From an uncultured Pseudomonadales bacterium (lineage in GTDB: Bacteria; Pseudomonadota; Gammaproteobacteria; Pseudomonadales; Azotimanducaceae), in assembly GCA_943787425.1 (NCBI GenBank), contig CALSMJ010000003.1, forward strand, positions 248,001 to 312,000: 64,000 nt of DNA, read 5' to 3'. Positions 48,575-58,775 of the stretch are shown piece after piece (position 1 is the first letter of the stretch; every line of letters begins with the position of its first letter). A program made the translations under genes and the position numbers. Under the pieces are notes generated by a model. That model worked only from the letters and a program-made list of their open reading frames with translations, was not told the origin of the DNA and ran no database searches.

Positions 48575-48959
48575 CTGGGATGCGCTCTTCAAGGTGATGC
48601 ATGAAACAATGTTTATGCCTTGTGTGCGTTGCGTTGTCTAGTAAACCCGCGCTTGTTAGGAACCCCAACACCGGGGTCTGGCCGTTTTGCAAGCGGTTAG
48701 TAAGATGCAATCGGAAAAGCAGCGATCTGCGCGAGGTCTGGGTTCGCGTGCGCAGCAAGATAAAACTGCGCATCGGTTATCGTGCATGACACTGCGCTTT
48801 ATGCTTTATTGGTTGGAGCGGATCAACACGTTGCCCCGCGACAGGAAGGCCGGTTTGGCGCAATCTGAACTGACCAGATCGGGATTCCGTTGCAGGTCGT
48901 CCTGTGCGACGATATCGGTTAAACCAATTCCTATATCACAGTGAATAGGGCCTTATTCA
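48575..48959. other. Intergenic region between divergent aldolase and CmcJ-like genes
   Basis: About 385 nt holding both promoters. A short inverted repeat (ACCCC/GGGGT, ~48662-48677) is present. No gene is supported. Confidence 0.4.
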
Positions 48960-49766
48960 ATGCAAACAACAGCAAACGCGCTCAATGCCAAATTCTTCTA
49001 TCGGAAACCGCTTCTAGCCGGCGAGCCGAAACCGGTGTTTGGATTGGCGCCAAGTGATCCCGATCGCCCCGATCAAGAAAGTCACGCCAAGACGGTGATA
49101 GATGCAAGGCAACATAATCACAGTTTGTCCGAGGCCGGCTTTGTGTTGCTTGAGCACGAGACCGCGGTGTCAGATTTTTACGATGATGGCCACGTGGCAG
49201 AAATCTACTACCCCGAAATGCAGGGTTTGGCGCAGCGAGAAACGGGCGCGGACAAAGTGTTTGTGATGTCCCATATTACGCGCAACGAAGCCGATGCGGC
49301 GCTGGGCAAGCGGCTGGGTGCCCATCGATTGGTCCACAACGACTTCACGCCAAATTTTGAAACCACCATTGCGCCGTTACTTGAAAATATTGAGCAGACC
49401 CCAACCCGCATTGCCGTTTACAACCTCTGGCGCCGGTTTGATGCAGATGGCCTGGATGCACCTTTCGCCGTCTGCGATTCAAGGTCTGTCACCGTACCGG
49501 AGCTCGTGCCAACCGATCTTTATAATTATGGAAGCGGTGAGGGCTTTGCCGTTGAAATCTATCAGTCCTGTCATTCTGAACAGCACCAGTGGTATTACTA
49601 TCCGAAAATGATGCGGCATGAGGTGCTGATGTTTAAAACCTACGATTCCGCAGAGCAACCCTTTCTACCGACCTTGCACAGCGCGTTTGATGACCCGAAT
49701 TATGTAGCGGGCTCTGCCGCGCCTCGGGAAAGTGTTGAGGCCAGGGCTATTTGCTTGTTCTTTTAA
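48960..49766 (+). CDS. CmcJ/NvfI-family oxidoreductase (hydroxylase/desaturase type)
   Basis: 268 aa. The family layout is clear: VIDARQHNHSLSEAGFVLLE, RLVHNDFTP, RIAVYNLWRRF, FAVCDSRSV, then HQWYYYPKMMRHEVLMFKTY and LHSAFDDPNY...APRESVEARA at the end. These are the motifs of the CmcJ / NvfI / CTB9-like group, related to non-heme iron 2-oxoglutarate enzymes and better known from fungal secondary metabolism and cephamycin biosynthesis. Conserved His and Asp in HND and a later His are candidate iron ligands. Reaction and substrate are unknown. It has no biosynthetic neighbours here, only the divergent aldolase. Confidence 0.85.
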   Translation: MQTTANALNAKFFYRKPLLAGEPKPVFGLAPSDPDRPDQESHAKTVIDARQHNHSLSEAGFVLLEHETAVSDFYDDGHVAEIYYPEMQGLAQRETGADKVFVMSHITRNEADAALGKRLGAHRLVHNDFTPNFETTIAPLLENIEQTPTRIAVYNLWRRFDADGLDAPFAVCDSRSVTVPELVPTDLYNYGSGEGFAVEIYQSCHSEQHQWYYYPKMMRHEVLMFKTYDSAEQPFLPTLHSAFDDPNYVAGSAAPRESVEARAICLFF

Positions 49767-49840
49767 GCGGCCTCTAATTTGGTGTTTGACGAAACTAGTG
49801 CTCGGTGCGTTCAGGGCTCGGTGAAATAAGCACGCCACAA

Positions 49841-50689
49841 TTAAGTGCTTCGCAAATTTCCGCTTTCATCTGCTGAGGTGCCTAAAGCGCTTACTGCACG
49901 AATAACTGCGTAACCCGCTGCCAGCCCGCCAACCGTAAAGCAGTAGTAAGAAAAGTAACGCAGCTGGGCCCGGCGCACGAGAGCGATCATCCACTGGCAG
50001 GCGACCAAGCCGGTCACAAAAGCTGCAATAAATCCCGCCGCAAGCACTGTCATTTCACCAGATTCAACGTGAAAGCCGCCATCAATGAGGTCTTTGGCGA
50101 TTTTTCCAAAGATTAACGGCACCACCATCAGAAACGAAAATTTGGCGGCGCGCGTTCGGTCAATCCCAAGAATGACAGAGGTTGAGATGGTCGCCCCGGA
50201 GCGCGAAATGCCGGGCAGGATGGCGATCGCTTGGGCAAGACCTATGACCAGGGCATTGCTGTAGGTCACGTCACGCTCGGTATTTTGAGCGCGATCGGCA
50301 ATAAACAATAAGATGCCGGTCAGCCAAAGCATGGCGCCGACCAAAAGGATTTGGCGGTCGAAAAGCAGCTCGATTTCTTTTGAAAATAAGACGCCGACAA
50401 GGGCCGCGGGAATCATGCTCAGGACAATCTTCAGACTGAACTGCCATTCCGGCCCGCGCAGGTCGCTGAACAAGCCCTTGGTGATTTGTAAGACATCGGC
50501 CCTGAAGACGACCAGTGTGCTGAGTGCGGTTGCAAGATGCACAACGATCGTGAACATCATGCTTTCTTGGGGCAGGCTGGTGTCCCCCAACAGCACCTTG
50601 CCGAGCTCCAGATGGCCGCTGCTGCTAACCGGTAAAAATTCGGTTAGGCCCTGCACGACCCCTAAAACGATTGCTTCAAAATACGTCAC
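49841..50689 (-). CDS. uppP: Undecaprenyl-diphosphatase
   Basis: Integral membrane BacA/UppP phosphatase that recycles the undecaprenyl carrier for cell-wall synthesis and gives bacitracin resistance. Both catalytic loops are intact: GVVQGLTEFLPVSSSGHLEL near the N-terminus and AILPGISRSGATIST (~residue 165). 282 aa with about eight hydrophobic segments. It starts at GTG 50689. It is downstream of an MFS gene on the same strand, 158 nt away. Confidence 0.96.
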   Translation of the reverse strand: MTYFEAIVLGVVQGLTEFLPVSSSGHLELGKVLLGDTSLPQESMMFTIVVHLATALSTLVVFRADVLQITKGLFSDLRGPEWQFSLKIVLSMIPAALVGVLFSKEIELLFDRQILLVGAMLWLTGILLFIADRAQNTERDVTYSNALVIGLAQAIAILPGISRSGATISTSVILGIDRTRAAKFSFLMVVPLIFGKIAKDLIDGGFHVESGEMTVLAAGFIAAFVTGLVACQWMIALVRRAQLRYFSYYCFTVGGLAAGYAVIRAVSALGTSADESGNLRST

Positions 50690-50847
50690 GTAAATCCCCT
50701 ATGATACGACGTCCATTCTAAGGGATTTTCAGAGTGGATCCTTAGGAAATTGCGGGTGCGCTCTTTCCGCTGATCGGTGTGATGTTTGAGCGCGCTTGGT
50801 AATGGCGCTCAATATAAATGAATAGCTCATGGCCACCCTATTAAACC

Positions 50848-52125
50848 CTAACCGCTGGTTTGTCGGACGGTTGCCCGGATGAGCTGCGGCTGCCGCAACA
50901 GGACCCAAATCACCATAGCGACGGTTAAGTAAGACAGAATCGGGAACAGCGCGGCAAGGCCCAGCCATTGCGCGAGCAATGCAATGGGCATCGTCATTAG
51001 CTGGGCGAAGGCCATATTGAGTTGAAAGATGCTCATGATTCGACCGCGCATATCGCTCGGCGCGATGTGCTGAATTAAAATCGTGCTCGACACCATCATG
51101 GTTGTCATGCCGGCGCCTAAGCCGAAGTTGCCGATCATAATGTTCAGTTCGTTTTTGCCCAATACGAAGATTACGAAGGACAGCGAAAACAGCAAGGCGC
51201 CAAAGGCGATGAGCGCGCCGCGGTGAACAAAGTTGGCGAATCGCGCCAGCAGCAAAGCTGCGATGAACGAGCCAATGCCCCAGAACATCATCACAAAACC
51301 CATGCGGGGTATGGCAACGCCCACCTCCGTTGTCACCCAGGTCGGCCCCAGACTGGCGGTTGCAGGATAACCCAGACTCATGAGCAGAATCAGTAGAATG
51401 ATCACCCAGAGAATGACCGGCTCCCCGCGCGCGTATCGCAGGCCAACGAAAATGTCGGTTTTGATCTGAACTAAGCCGTAGGGTTGGGATTGCTGTGATT
51501 GTACTTGGGCGCTGGGCGTGTAGCGCATCATGCCGATTAAGATCATGGCGAGGAGGTAGCCAACCACGGTTGCTCCGTAGGCCCCGCTAAACCCGAGCTG
51601 ATCGATCATGATGCCCGTCACCATAATGGCCAGCGGCATCGCAATTTGACCTGAGACCTGATTGAGGGATATTCCAGAGGGGGTTAATCGCTGCCCAAGC
51701 ACGTCGGGCACGATCGCAAGCCGAGTGGGCGCATCAATGCTTTGCAGTCCGGAAGACAAGAAGGTGAGGATAAAAAAGGCGCCGAACCCGACGAAACCGG
51801 TGAGATTCAAATACATAAAACCCGCGATCGCAGAGGTGGTTAAGACTTGCAATCCCAATATAAGTTGGAGCAGGTGTTTTCGATTGAATCGATCCGCCAG
51901 AGCGCCGCCATAGAGCCCAAAAGCCAAGCCGCCTAGACCTCGGGAGGTTGCGATAAAGGCGACGAGGATCAGCCAGATGTTGTTGGGCGCAGTGGACTGC
52001 ACCCACAGAATTTGCGTTATGAATTGCAGCGGCATCAGCATCTGCCCGATGGCAAAGCCCGCCAGCAAAAACCGGAAATCACGATTGTGTAGCGGCGCCA
52101 GCGCGCCCGGGGCTAAATCTGTCAT
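50848..52125 (-). CDS. MFS transporter, EntS/MFS_3-like
   Basis: 425 aa with ~12 hydrophobic segments. LYGGALADRFNRKHLL is the motif-A-like loop between helices 2 and 3, and IAPSDMRGRIMSIFQLNMAF near residue 350 is typical of the MFS_3 group (EntS-like exporters). It shares this signature (DEFRGRVMSIYMLEMAL) with the broken MFS gene at 28687-29983, so the window carries two relatives. It is 75 nt downstream of the LLM gene. Substrate cannot be read from sequence. Confidence 0.9.
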   Translation of the reverse strand: MTDLAPGALAPLHNRDFRFLLAGFAIGQMLMPLQFITQILWVQSTAPNNIWLILVAFIATSRGLGGLAFGLYGGALADRFNRKHLLQLILGLQVLTTSAIAGFMYLNLTGFVGFGAFFILTFLSSGLQSIDAPTRLAIVPDVLGQRLTPSGISLNQVSGQIAMPLAIMVTGIMIDQLGFSGAYGATVVGYLLAMILIGMMRYTPSAQVQSQQSQPYGLVQIKTDIFVGLRYARGEPVILWVIILLILLMSLGYPATASLGPTWVTTEVGVAIPRMGFVMMFWGIGSFIAALLLARFANFVHRGALIAFGALLFSLSFVIFVLGKNELNIMIGNFGLGAGMTTMMVSSTILIQHIAPSDMRGRIMSIFQLNMAFAQLMTMPIALLAQWLGLAALFPILSYLTVAMVIWVLLRQPQLIRATVRQTSG

Positions 52126-52200
52126 GGCTAATAGAAGCTGATTTGTCCAAAGGCTATCACGGATCGCGCGGGCAGGTTTTTAAGCGTTACCCGGGGCGGG

Positions 52201-52957
52201 CTAATCCAGCAGCTGGATAACCGCTTCAGGCTTTGGCCCGCCGGGCAGAAACATCAAAGCGGTTTCATCAAATCCGGCATCAGAAAACGCCAGCAATTGC
52301 GCGCGCAGGGCGCCAAGGTCCGTCCCTTTTGGTAATTGCAATGTCGAAACAATGGCTTTGCCGCCACCAAATTCGCGATACCGCGTGTGGGCGGCTATGA
52401 TTTCCTGGGTGCTGCGATAGTGAGCGGATGCAATCCAGCCGTCGAATTTCTTCGCCGCCATCTCAACGCCATTACCCCAGCTCCCTAAAAACAAAGGCGG
52501 GCCGCCGAGAAGGTCTGGGCCAAGGTGATAAATCGCTACCCTGGTGTTGGCCGGTTTCTAGCGCTGTTTTGAGCGCTTTGTGTTGATCTCGAAAGTCATT
52601 GAAGCGGGTCTCGTAAACTTTGCCAGCAACCCTGAAATCTGCGGCAGTCGAGCCGGCGCCAAGCCCAATAATCAGCCGGGGCCCACAGAGTTGCTGTAGG
52701 GAAAAAATGCGATGGGCCAGTTCCAGCGTTGTATAAAGTGGAAGCTGGAGCACGGCCGTGCCGAGCCGAATGGTTTGCGTGACCGCAGCCGCCGTCGCAA
52801 GCGTTAACAAAGGATCCGTCATCATAAAGCCGCGACCCATTGCCTGCGCCGCCCAAAGGCTGTTAAAGCCCAAGGCTTCGAACCTTGTTGCTTGTTCTGC
52901 AATCCATTTTTGCTGGCTCGGGTTATTAATTGGTGCCAGCAGTACGCCCAGTTCCAT
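52201..52957 (-). pseudogene. Luciferase-like (LLM) flavin/F420-dependent oxidoreductase, frameshifted
   Basis: About 252 residues in two frames. The first (from ATG 52957) has MELGVLLAPINNPSQQKW, LGFNSLWAAQAMGRGFMM and PRLIIGLGAGSTAADFRVAG, the LLM barrel start. It goes out of frame after KALKTALETG. The second frame picks up as VAIYHLGPDLLGGPPLFLGS, WGNGVEMAAKKFDGWIAS to the stop at 52201. The switch lies at ~52540-52555. Cofactor (FMN or F420) and substrate are not evident. Confidence 0.8.
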
Positions 52958-53325
52958 GGCTATCGATCCTTGCGAGGAGCCTAAAGCATAACGTCAACAT
53001 GAGGCGTGAAGCCACTGCAGCTTTAAGCGCATTGAGGCCTTGTCGTTTCACCCAACCCGGCGCTTGCGAAGAATCAAGGGCGAAGACTCGCGCCCGCGCT
53101 TGATCTGCCCTTAGCCAATGCGTAGGAACGATGACAGCTCGAAAGGCGCCTGTACCCGATGGCAACAATGGGTCGGCGCAAGGGTTGACATCAAGGTCTC
53201 AGTTGAGACACTTGAGCCTGAGCGGAAGAGGCCCGATAGATCGCGGTTAAAAAGTGTGATCTTAACAACCTGGCCCTTATCAGCCCGTACAAACCCAAGC
53301 AGGCATAAGCCGATAGAGGATTCCT
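52958..53325. other. Intergenic region between divergent LLM and carotenoid oxygenase genes
   Basis: 368 nt with both promoters presumably inside. The overlapping minus-strand frame (52926-53168) has no recognisable content. A GAGGATTCCT ribosome-binding site precedes the carotenoid oxygenase ATG. Confidence 0.4.
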
Positions 53326-54639
53326 ATGAGTGAAGCGAGACAAGAAACAGCACCGTTTTGGTTACGAGATAATTTTGCGCCAACCTTCGAAGAGCGCACC
53401 GACTTCGATCTGAACGTCATTGGGCACATTCCTGATTCATTGCAGGGCACCTTGCTGCGCAACGGCGCCAACCCACAAAGTGGCGAGTCAGCGCATTGGT
53501 TTTTAGGCAACGGCATGCTGCATGGCGTGCGCATCGAAGCAGGCCAAGCGAAGTGGTATCGCAATCGCTACGTTAAAACGCCGCTCTATCTGAAGCCGGA
53601 TGGTGATGTGATGGACGGTTTGGGGGACATGACGATGTCGGCGGCCAACACCAATGTGATTCATCACGCTGGTAAAATTATGGCGTTGGAAGAAGGGCAT
53701 TGGCCATTTGTGGTTTCAAATGAGCTCGAGACCGTGGGGCCGAATAATTATGGCGGCAAACTTGAAGGCGCGATGACTGCGCACCCTAAACTCTGCCCCG
53801 AAACCGGTGAGTTACTCGCCTTCTCCTACGGCATGACGCCGCCGTATCTGACGTACCTGCGCGCTTCTGCCTCTGGGGAGTTGTTACAGACCGAGCAAAT
53901 CGAAGTGCCCGGGGCAACCATGATCCATGACTTTAATGTGACCCGGAACTTTGTCATTTTTATGGACTTGCCGGCCGTCTGGAATTTTGAGGGCATGGCA
54001 ACCACCGGCCTGCCGATCCTATGGGATGAAAGCTATGGCGCCCGATTGGGTGTGATGCCCAGGAATGGCGGCAATGCGGATGTGGTTTGGTACGAAATCG
54101 ACCCGTGTTATGTGTTCCACCCGCTAAATGCGTATGAAAATGGTGACAAGATCGTTATTGATGTCTGTCGGATGGACGACACCATGAAGCCGGGTTCCAG
54201 TGCGCCACCGATGTTGTATCGATGGACCATCGATCAGGCCTCTGGGCGTGTCACCGAAACCCAATTAGATGATCGGGTCGTAGATTTTCCTCGAGTGGCT
54301 GATGCGGTAGTCGGCCTAAAGCATCAATTTGGATATTGCGCCGCATTTGCTGGCAGCGCCCCCTATGGTGAGGGTTTGATCAAGTATGATCTGGAAGCGG
54401 GAACGTCTGAATACCGTCATTTAGACGGCGGGCAGGCCAGTGAGGCGGTTTTCGTAAAAGATCCCGCGGCCAGTGGTGAGGATGGCGGCTTTTTGCTCAG
54501 CTATGTGTACCAACCTGAAATCGATCAAAGCGAAGTGCTGATTTTGAACGCACAGGACATGTTGGGCGAACCGGTTGCTCGAATCCAAATACCGGCGCGG
54601 GTGCCGGCTGGATTCCATGGCAATTGGATTGGCGACTAG
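53326..54639 (+). CDS. Carotenoid cleavage oxygenase family protein
   Basis: RPE65/CCD seven-bladed propeller. The four iron-binding histidines are visible in TAHPK (~residue 152), MIHDFN (~202), CYVFHPLNAY (~268) and GFHGNW at the C-terminus. The N-terminal LQGTLLRNGANPQ and HWFLGNGMLHGVRI are family hallmarks. 437 aa, no signal peptide. Substrates in bacteria include carotenoids, apocarotenoids, stilbenes and lignostilbenes; which applies here is unknown. Confidence 0.95.
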   Translation: MSEARQETAPFWLRDNFAPTFEERTDFDLNVIGHIPDSLQGTLLRNGANPQSGESAHWFLGNGMLHGVRIEAGQAKWYRNRYVKTPLYLKPDGDVMDGLGDMTMSAANTNVIHHAGKIMALEEGHWPFVVSNELETVGPNNYGGKLEGAMTAHPKLCPETGELLAFSYGMTPPYLTYLRASASGELLQTEQIEVPGATMIHDFNVTRNFVIFMDLPAVWNFEGMATTGLPILWDESYGARLGVMPRNGGNADVVWYEIDPCYVFHPLNAYENGDKIVIDVCRMDDTMKPGSSAPPMLYRWTIDQASGRVTETQLDDRVVDFPRVADAVVGLKHQFGYCAAFAGSAPYGEGLIKYDLEAGTSEYRHLDGGQASEAVFVKDPAASGEDGGFLLSYVYQPEIDQSEVLILNAQDMLGEPVARIQIPARVPAGFHGNWIGD

Positions 54640-55211
54640 CGACAATCGGCCCGAGCGGCTACTGGCTGTTGGTTGAAAGTAGTATCATCCCGGCGCTGAT
54701 GAGCGGCCAGCGGGGTGCGTTGAGGGGCGATTTGCGAGTTTACTAACCCTGCCAGGCCTTAGACCTTCCTCCGCGGCGTTTTAGCGCATCGCGCGCCGAG
54801 CATTTTAGTTTGCGCCTCAGGGGATTCGGTGCATTAAACTAAGCCGCCTTCTGGACGGCGCTTCAGTTTTGGCAAGCCAGTTTCAAGGATGCAAATGCTG
54901 CAAGCGCATCGCTGCCAGGACATTGCTGGCATCCTAGATCGCTTTACAGGCGACAAGTTTGGTTGGCTCTGATCGGTGCGTTGGCGCTTGAGGTGGGCGG
55001 GCATCGTTATAAGCGTTCTGCTGAATAAGCATTCTGCTCAAGGTTTCTGCAGCAAGCACGTTTTCGTAATTGTGCCGGCCGTGCGGTAGGGCTTGCAAAG
55101 CGGTCCTACAAGACGGATAAGGGTCTTTCTCGGGAGACTTGAACAGTGTCGAGTCGCTTTTGGCCAGAGGCCTTTAGTTCGCCGCATTCCTAAAGTCAGG
55201 GAGTAAACGAT
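54640..55211. other. Intergenic region, 572 nt
   Basis: The longest gene-free stretch. It contains only very short frames, such as a 25-codon one near 54895, none with recognisable content. It should hold the M13 peptidase promoter. I see no tRNA, repeat array or riboswitch-like block. Confidence 0.4.
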
Positions 55212-57272
55212 ATGAACCGCACGTTTTTAGCCGGGGTATTGGTTTTGTTAAGCGTCGCTTGTGGTGGCCCGGTATCGACCGAGCCTGAGGATTCCAACGT
55301 CAAAGCGGCTGCCTTTGGCAATTGGGGCGTGGACTTGCCGCCCTCACAGTCGGGGCCGAATCTGGGGGATGATTTTCATGGCTATGTGAATGCGGCTTGG
55401 TTTGCGTCGAATCCCGTACCGCCAGAGCGCTCATCTTGGGGATCCTTTTCGCTTATTGCCGAGCAATCAGAGCGTCGCGTCCGAGCGATTATTAAAGATT
55501 TAGAAAATCTGGAGCCGGCGCAAGGCACGCCGGCTCAAAAGGTCAGCGACTATATGAAAAGCTGGATGAATGTGGCCCTGCTCGATCAAAAAGGCTTGGC
55601 GGCGGTCCAGCCTGATCTCGACAGAATTGCGGATATTGATTCGCAAGCGGCTTTGATCCGAGAGTTTGGTTTAGCGCCATTGGTCGGGGGCAATGCACCC
55701 TTTTTTGCTTATGTCGGGATCGATCCAATCAACCCGGATGCCCACAACTTGAGCCTAGGGCTGAGCGGGCTTGGCTTACCAGATCGGGATTACTACTTTG
55801 ACGACAGCGAGCGATTCGCTCAGATTCGCGGTGATTACCTGCGGTACATCGCGCTCATGCTTAATCATGCGGGCTACGAGGCAGGCGCTGAGGTCGCGCA
55901 ACAGGTTTTAGATCTAGAAACGGAAATTGCCCAACTGCAGTGGGCGCGGGCGGATCGTCGTGACCGAGATAAAACCTACAATCCAACGACGTTCGACGCT
56001 TTTATAGCAGCGTATCCGAGCTTCGCTTGGGTAGATTTTTTTAAGGCCAGCGGAATCGAGTCGGCGCCATCGGTCAATGTGGTGCATCCAGACACGATCG
56101 GCCCGCTCATCGACCTGGTCCAAAACCAGCCAATTGCGCATTGGAAGGCGTACCTTGCTTTTCATATGTTGGACAATCATGCGAGCCTTTTAACGGCCGA
56201 GATTGATGAGGCTGCGTTTAACTTTCGCGGCAAACAGCTCTCTGGCCAAGAGGAGCGACTGACGCGCTGGAAGCGCGGTGTTGCCCGAGTGGGCAGTAAA
56301 CAAGGTTTGGGTGAGCTGCTGGGACAGATTTACGTCGATCAGCATTTTCCGAGTGAGTCAAAAGTGCAGATGCAAGCGTTGGTTGAAAACCTTCGAACGG
56401 CGTTTGGTCAACGTATCCGGTCCTTGTCCTGGATGGGCGAGGACACGAAGGTTGAGGCCTTGAAAAAACTAGCCTCGTTTGAGGCCAAAATTGGGTATCC
56501 AGATCAGTGGAAGCCATTGAAGGAAATTGAAATTGACCCAGGGAATTTGTTTGGCAACGCTCGAGCGATCCAGCAATATTTTTGGCAAGAAAGCGTCCAG
56601 GATCTTAATGCGCCGACCGACCGCGCTGAGTGGTACATGATGCCGCAAACCGTAAATGCGTATTACAGCGCGAGTTTTAACCAGATTGTTTTTCCGGCGG
56701 CGATTTTAGAGCCGCCGTTTTTTGATCCCAATGCCGATCCGGCAGTGAATTACGGTTCGATCGGTGCGGTTATTGGTCATGAAATGGGCCATGGGTTTGA
56801 CGACCAGGGTTCCAAATATGATTCGCGCGGCGTAAAACGAGCCTGGTGGACCGAGGCGGATCTGGCGCGCTTTGCTGAGCGAACAGGAAAGCTTGCCAGC
56901 CAGTTTAGTGCTTATGAGTCGCTGCCAGGATACTTCATTGATGGCGCCTTTACCTTGGGTGAGAACATCGGCGATTTGGGTGGTGTAGAAGTGGCTTTTC
57001 ATGCGTATCAGTTGTCGTTGAATGGCAAACCGGCGCCGGTTATTGATGGTTACACGGGTGAGCAGCGATTTTTTCTAGCCTATGCCCAGGCTTGGCGTGT
57101 GCATCGCCGGGATGATCTAGCATTACGGTTGCTGAAGTCGGACAGTCATTCGCCGCCAAAATATCGGGTGAATGGTATTTTACGGAATATTGATGCGTGG
57201 TACGAGGCGTTCAACGTTGGGCCAGACAGTGCGCTGTGGTTGCCAGTTGAAGAACGGGTCAAAATTTGGTGA
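55212..57272 (+). CDS. M13-family zinc metallopeptidase lipoprotein (neprilysin/PepO-like)
   Basis: 686 aa. The lipoprotein signal peptide ends at LLSVACGG (Cys ~17), so it is anchored at the periplasmic or outer-membrane face. The zinc motif VIGHEMGHGFDDQGSKYDSRG is at ~residues 520-540, with the downstream Glu in LGENIGDLGGV (~583). The N-terminal NLGDDFHGYVNAAWF is the M13_N start. The NAYYSASFNQIVFPAAIL substrate-cleft segment (~475) is intact. It likely degrades peptides in the periplasm. AGGGAG precedes the ATG. Confidence 0.95.
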   Translation: MNRTFLAGVLVLLSVACGGPVSTEPEDSNVKAAAFGNWGVDLPPSQSGPNLGDDFHGYVNAAWFASNPVPPERSSWGSFSLIAEQSERRVRAIIKDLENLEPAQGTPAQKVSDYMKSWMNVALLDQKGLAAVQPDLDRIADIDSQAALIREFGLAPLVGGNAPFFAYVGIDPINPDAHNLSLGLSGLGLPDRDYYFDDSERFAQIRGDYLRYIALMLNHAGYEAGAEVAQQVLDLETEIAQLQWARADRRDRDKTYNPTTFDAFIAAYPSFAWVDFFKASGIESAPSVNVVHPDTIGPLIDLVQNQPIAHWKAYLAFHMLDNHASLLTAEIDEAAFNFRGKQLSGQEERLTRWKRGVARVGSKQGLGELLGQIYVDQHFPSESKVQMQALVENLRTAFGQRIRSLSWMGEDTKVEALKKLASFEAKIGYPDQWKPLKEIEIDPGNLFGNARAIQQYFWQESVQDLNAPTDRAEWYMMPQTVNAYYSASFNQIVFPAAILEPPFFDPNADPAVNYGSIGAVIGHEMGHGFDDQGSKYDSRGVKRAWWTEADLARFAERTGKLASQFSAYESLPGYFIDGAFTLGENIGDLGGVEVAFHAYQLSLNGKPAPVIDGYTGEQRFFLAYAQAWRVHRRDDLALRLLKSDSHSPPKYRVNGILRNIDAWYEAFNVGPDSALWLPVEERVKIW

Positions 57273-57422
57273 GCGCGCTGAGCGTTGTGCTAATCATTAA
57301 CCCAAGATCGAACTTTTCGATTTGCTTTCAAGACGACAACGGGTGGGACAGCCGAGAAAAAACGTGAAACAATCGAGTCATTGATTGCGAGTTAGATTCA
57401 CATAACGAAACAGGAGAGCGCT

Positions 57423-58661
57423 ATGACAGACGCATACATTATTGATGCAGCAAGAAGCCCGCGTGGGATTGGGAAAGCGGGACGGGGGTCGTTGGCGCAC
57501 CTGCACTCTGGGCGATTGCTGGCAAAGGTGTTAGAAGCAATAAGAGATCGCAATGATCTCAACACCGATGACGTCGATGATCTTGTGGTTGGCTGTAGTT
57601 CGCAAGTGGGCAATCAGGGATCCTGTGTGGGCCGCATGGCGGCCCTAGACGCCGGCTGGAGCACCAAAAGCAGCGCTGTGACCTTGGATCGTTTCTGCGG
57701 CTCGGGCATCACCTCGGTGAACCTTGCTGCTGCGAACATCATGAGCGGGATGGATGACCTGTGTGTTGCGGGGGGCGTTGAGATGATGTCCTACACGGCG
57801 ACACTGACCAATAAAACCAATAATCGAACGGTTGACGGGGGCAATCTACATCTCCGGGATCTGCATCCACAGCCCCATCAAGGCATCTGCGCGGATATGA
57901 TCGCAACCCTTGAAGGTTTCAGTCGTCAGGAGCTTGATGCCCTGGCCGTTGAGAGTCAGCGCCGAGCGCAATTTGCAATGGATCATGGGTATTTTGATAA
58001 AAGTGTTATTCCGATTTATAACGATGACGGCACCCTCGCCTTGGATCGTGAAGAGTTCCCCCGCCCTGGCACAACAATGCAAACGCTGGCTGAGTTGAAA
58101 ACAGTGTTTGATCAATTTATGCCGGCGCCAATAGATGATTCGGGTGAAACCTTTGATCAGTTGGTCAAACGCGCCTACCCCGATTTAAAAATCAATCATG
58201 TTCATCACGCGGGCAATAGCTCTGGGGTGGTCGATGGTGCTGCGGCTTTAATCTTGTCCAACAAGGCCTACGCTGATCGTATGGGCTGGAAGCCTAGGGC
58301 CCGCATCCGAGCAATGGCGACGGTTGGCGGCGATCCGACCCTGATGTTAAATGAACCCGTGCCGGCTGCAAACAAAGTGCTGGCGCGCGCGGGTATGACG
58401 GTTGACGACATTGACTTGTTTGAAGTGAATGAGGCCTTTGCAGTGGTTGCCGCCAAGTTCATCCGGGACCTGAAGCTTGATCCTGAAAAAGTGAATGTTA
58501 ATGGTGGGGCAATGGCGCTGGGCCATCCGATTGCCGCAACGGGTTCCATCTTGATTGGCACCGTTCTGGACGAGCTAGAACGCCGTGATTTAACGACAGG
58601 CCTGATCACGATGTGTACGGGCGGTGGGATGGCGCCAGCCATCATCATCGAGCGGGTTTAA
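57423..58661 (+). CDS. Thiolase (acetyl-CoA acyltransferase family)
   Basis: 412 aa. The nucleophile Cys is in TLDRFCGSGITSVN (~residue 90), with the conserved His in NGGAMALGHPIAATGS (~362) and the second Cys in CTGGGMAPA (~395). It catalyses thiolytic cleavage of 3-ketoacyl-CoA or the reverse condensation. The group resembles FadA-type degradative thiolases. It has no FadB partner nearby. It could serve the acyl-CoA dehydrogenases at 17-21 kb, though they are distant. GGAGAG precedes the ATG at 57423. Confidence 0.94.
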   Translation: MTDAYIIDAARSPRGIGKAGRGSLAHLHSGRLLAKVLEAIRDRNDLNTDDVDDLVVGCSSQVGNQGSCVGRMAALDAGWSTKSSAVTLDRFCGSGITSVNLAAANIMSGMDDLCVAGGVEMMSYTATLTNKTNNRTVDGGNLHLRDLHPQPHQGICADMIATLEGFSRQELDALAVESQRRAQFAMDHGYFDKSVIPIYNDDGTLALDREEFPRPGTTMQTLAELKTVFDQFMPAPIDDSGETFDQLVKRAYPDLKINHVHHAGNSSGVVDGAAALILSNKAYADRMGWKPRARIRAMATVGGDPTLMLNEPVPAANKVLARAGMTVDDIDLFEVNEAFAVVAAKFIRDLKLDPEKVNVNGGAMALGHPIAATGSILIGTVLDELERRDLTTGLITMCTGGGMAPAIIIERV

Positions 58662-58775
58662 GGGCCCCTCTGCAGGCCGATTTGATGCAGGTCTAAGTGG
58701 TCTGACGCATTGTACCGATTGAACTTTGACCGTGGCCGGATTACCAACGAAATGATTGGTTAAATATCGATAGGA

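Noticed and set aside
54895..54975. 25-codon ORF in the 572-nt gap before the M13 peptidase
   Set aside because: Too short, no ribosome-binding site, and no recognisable sequence.
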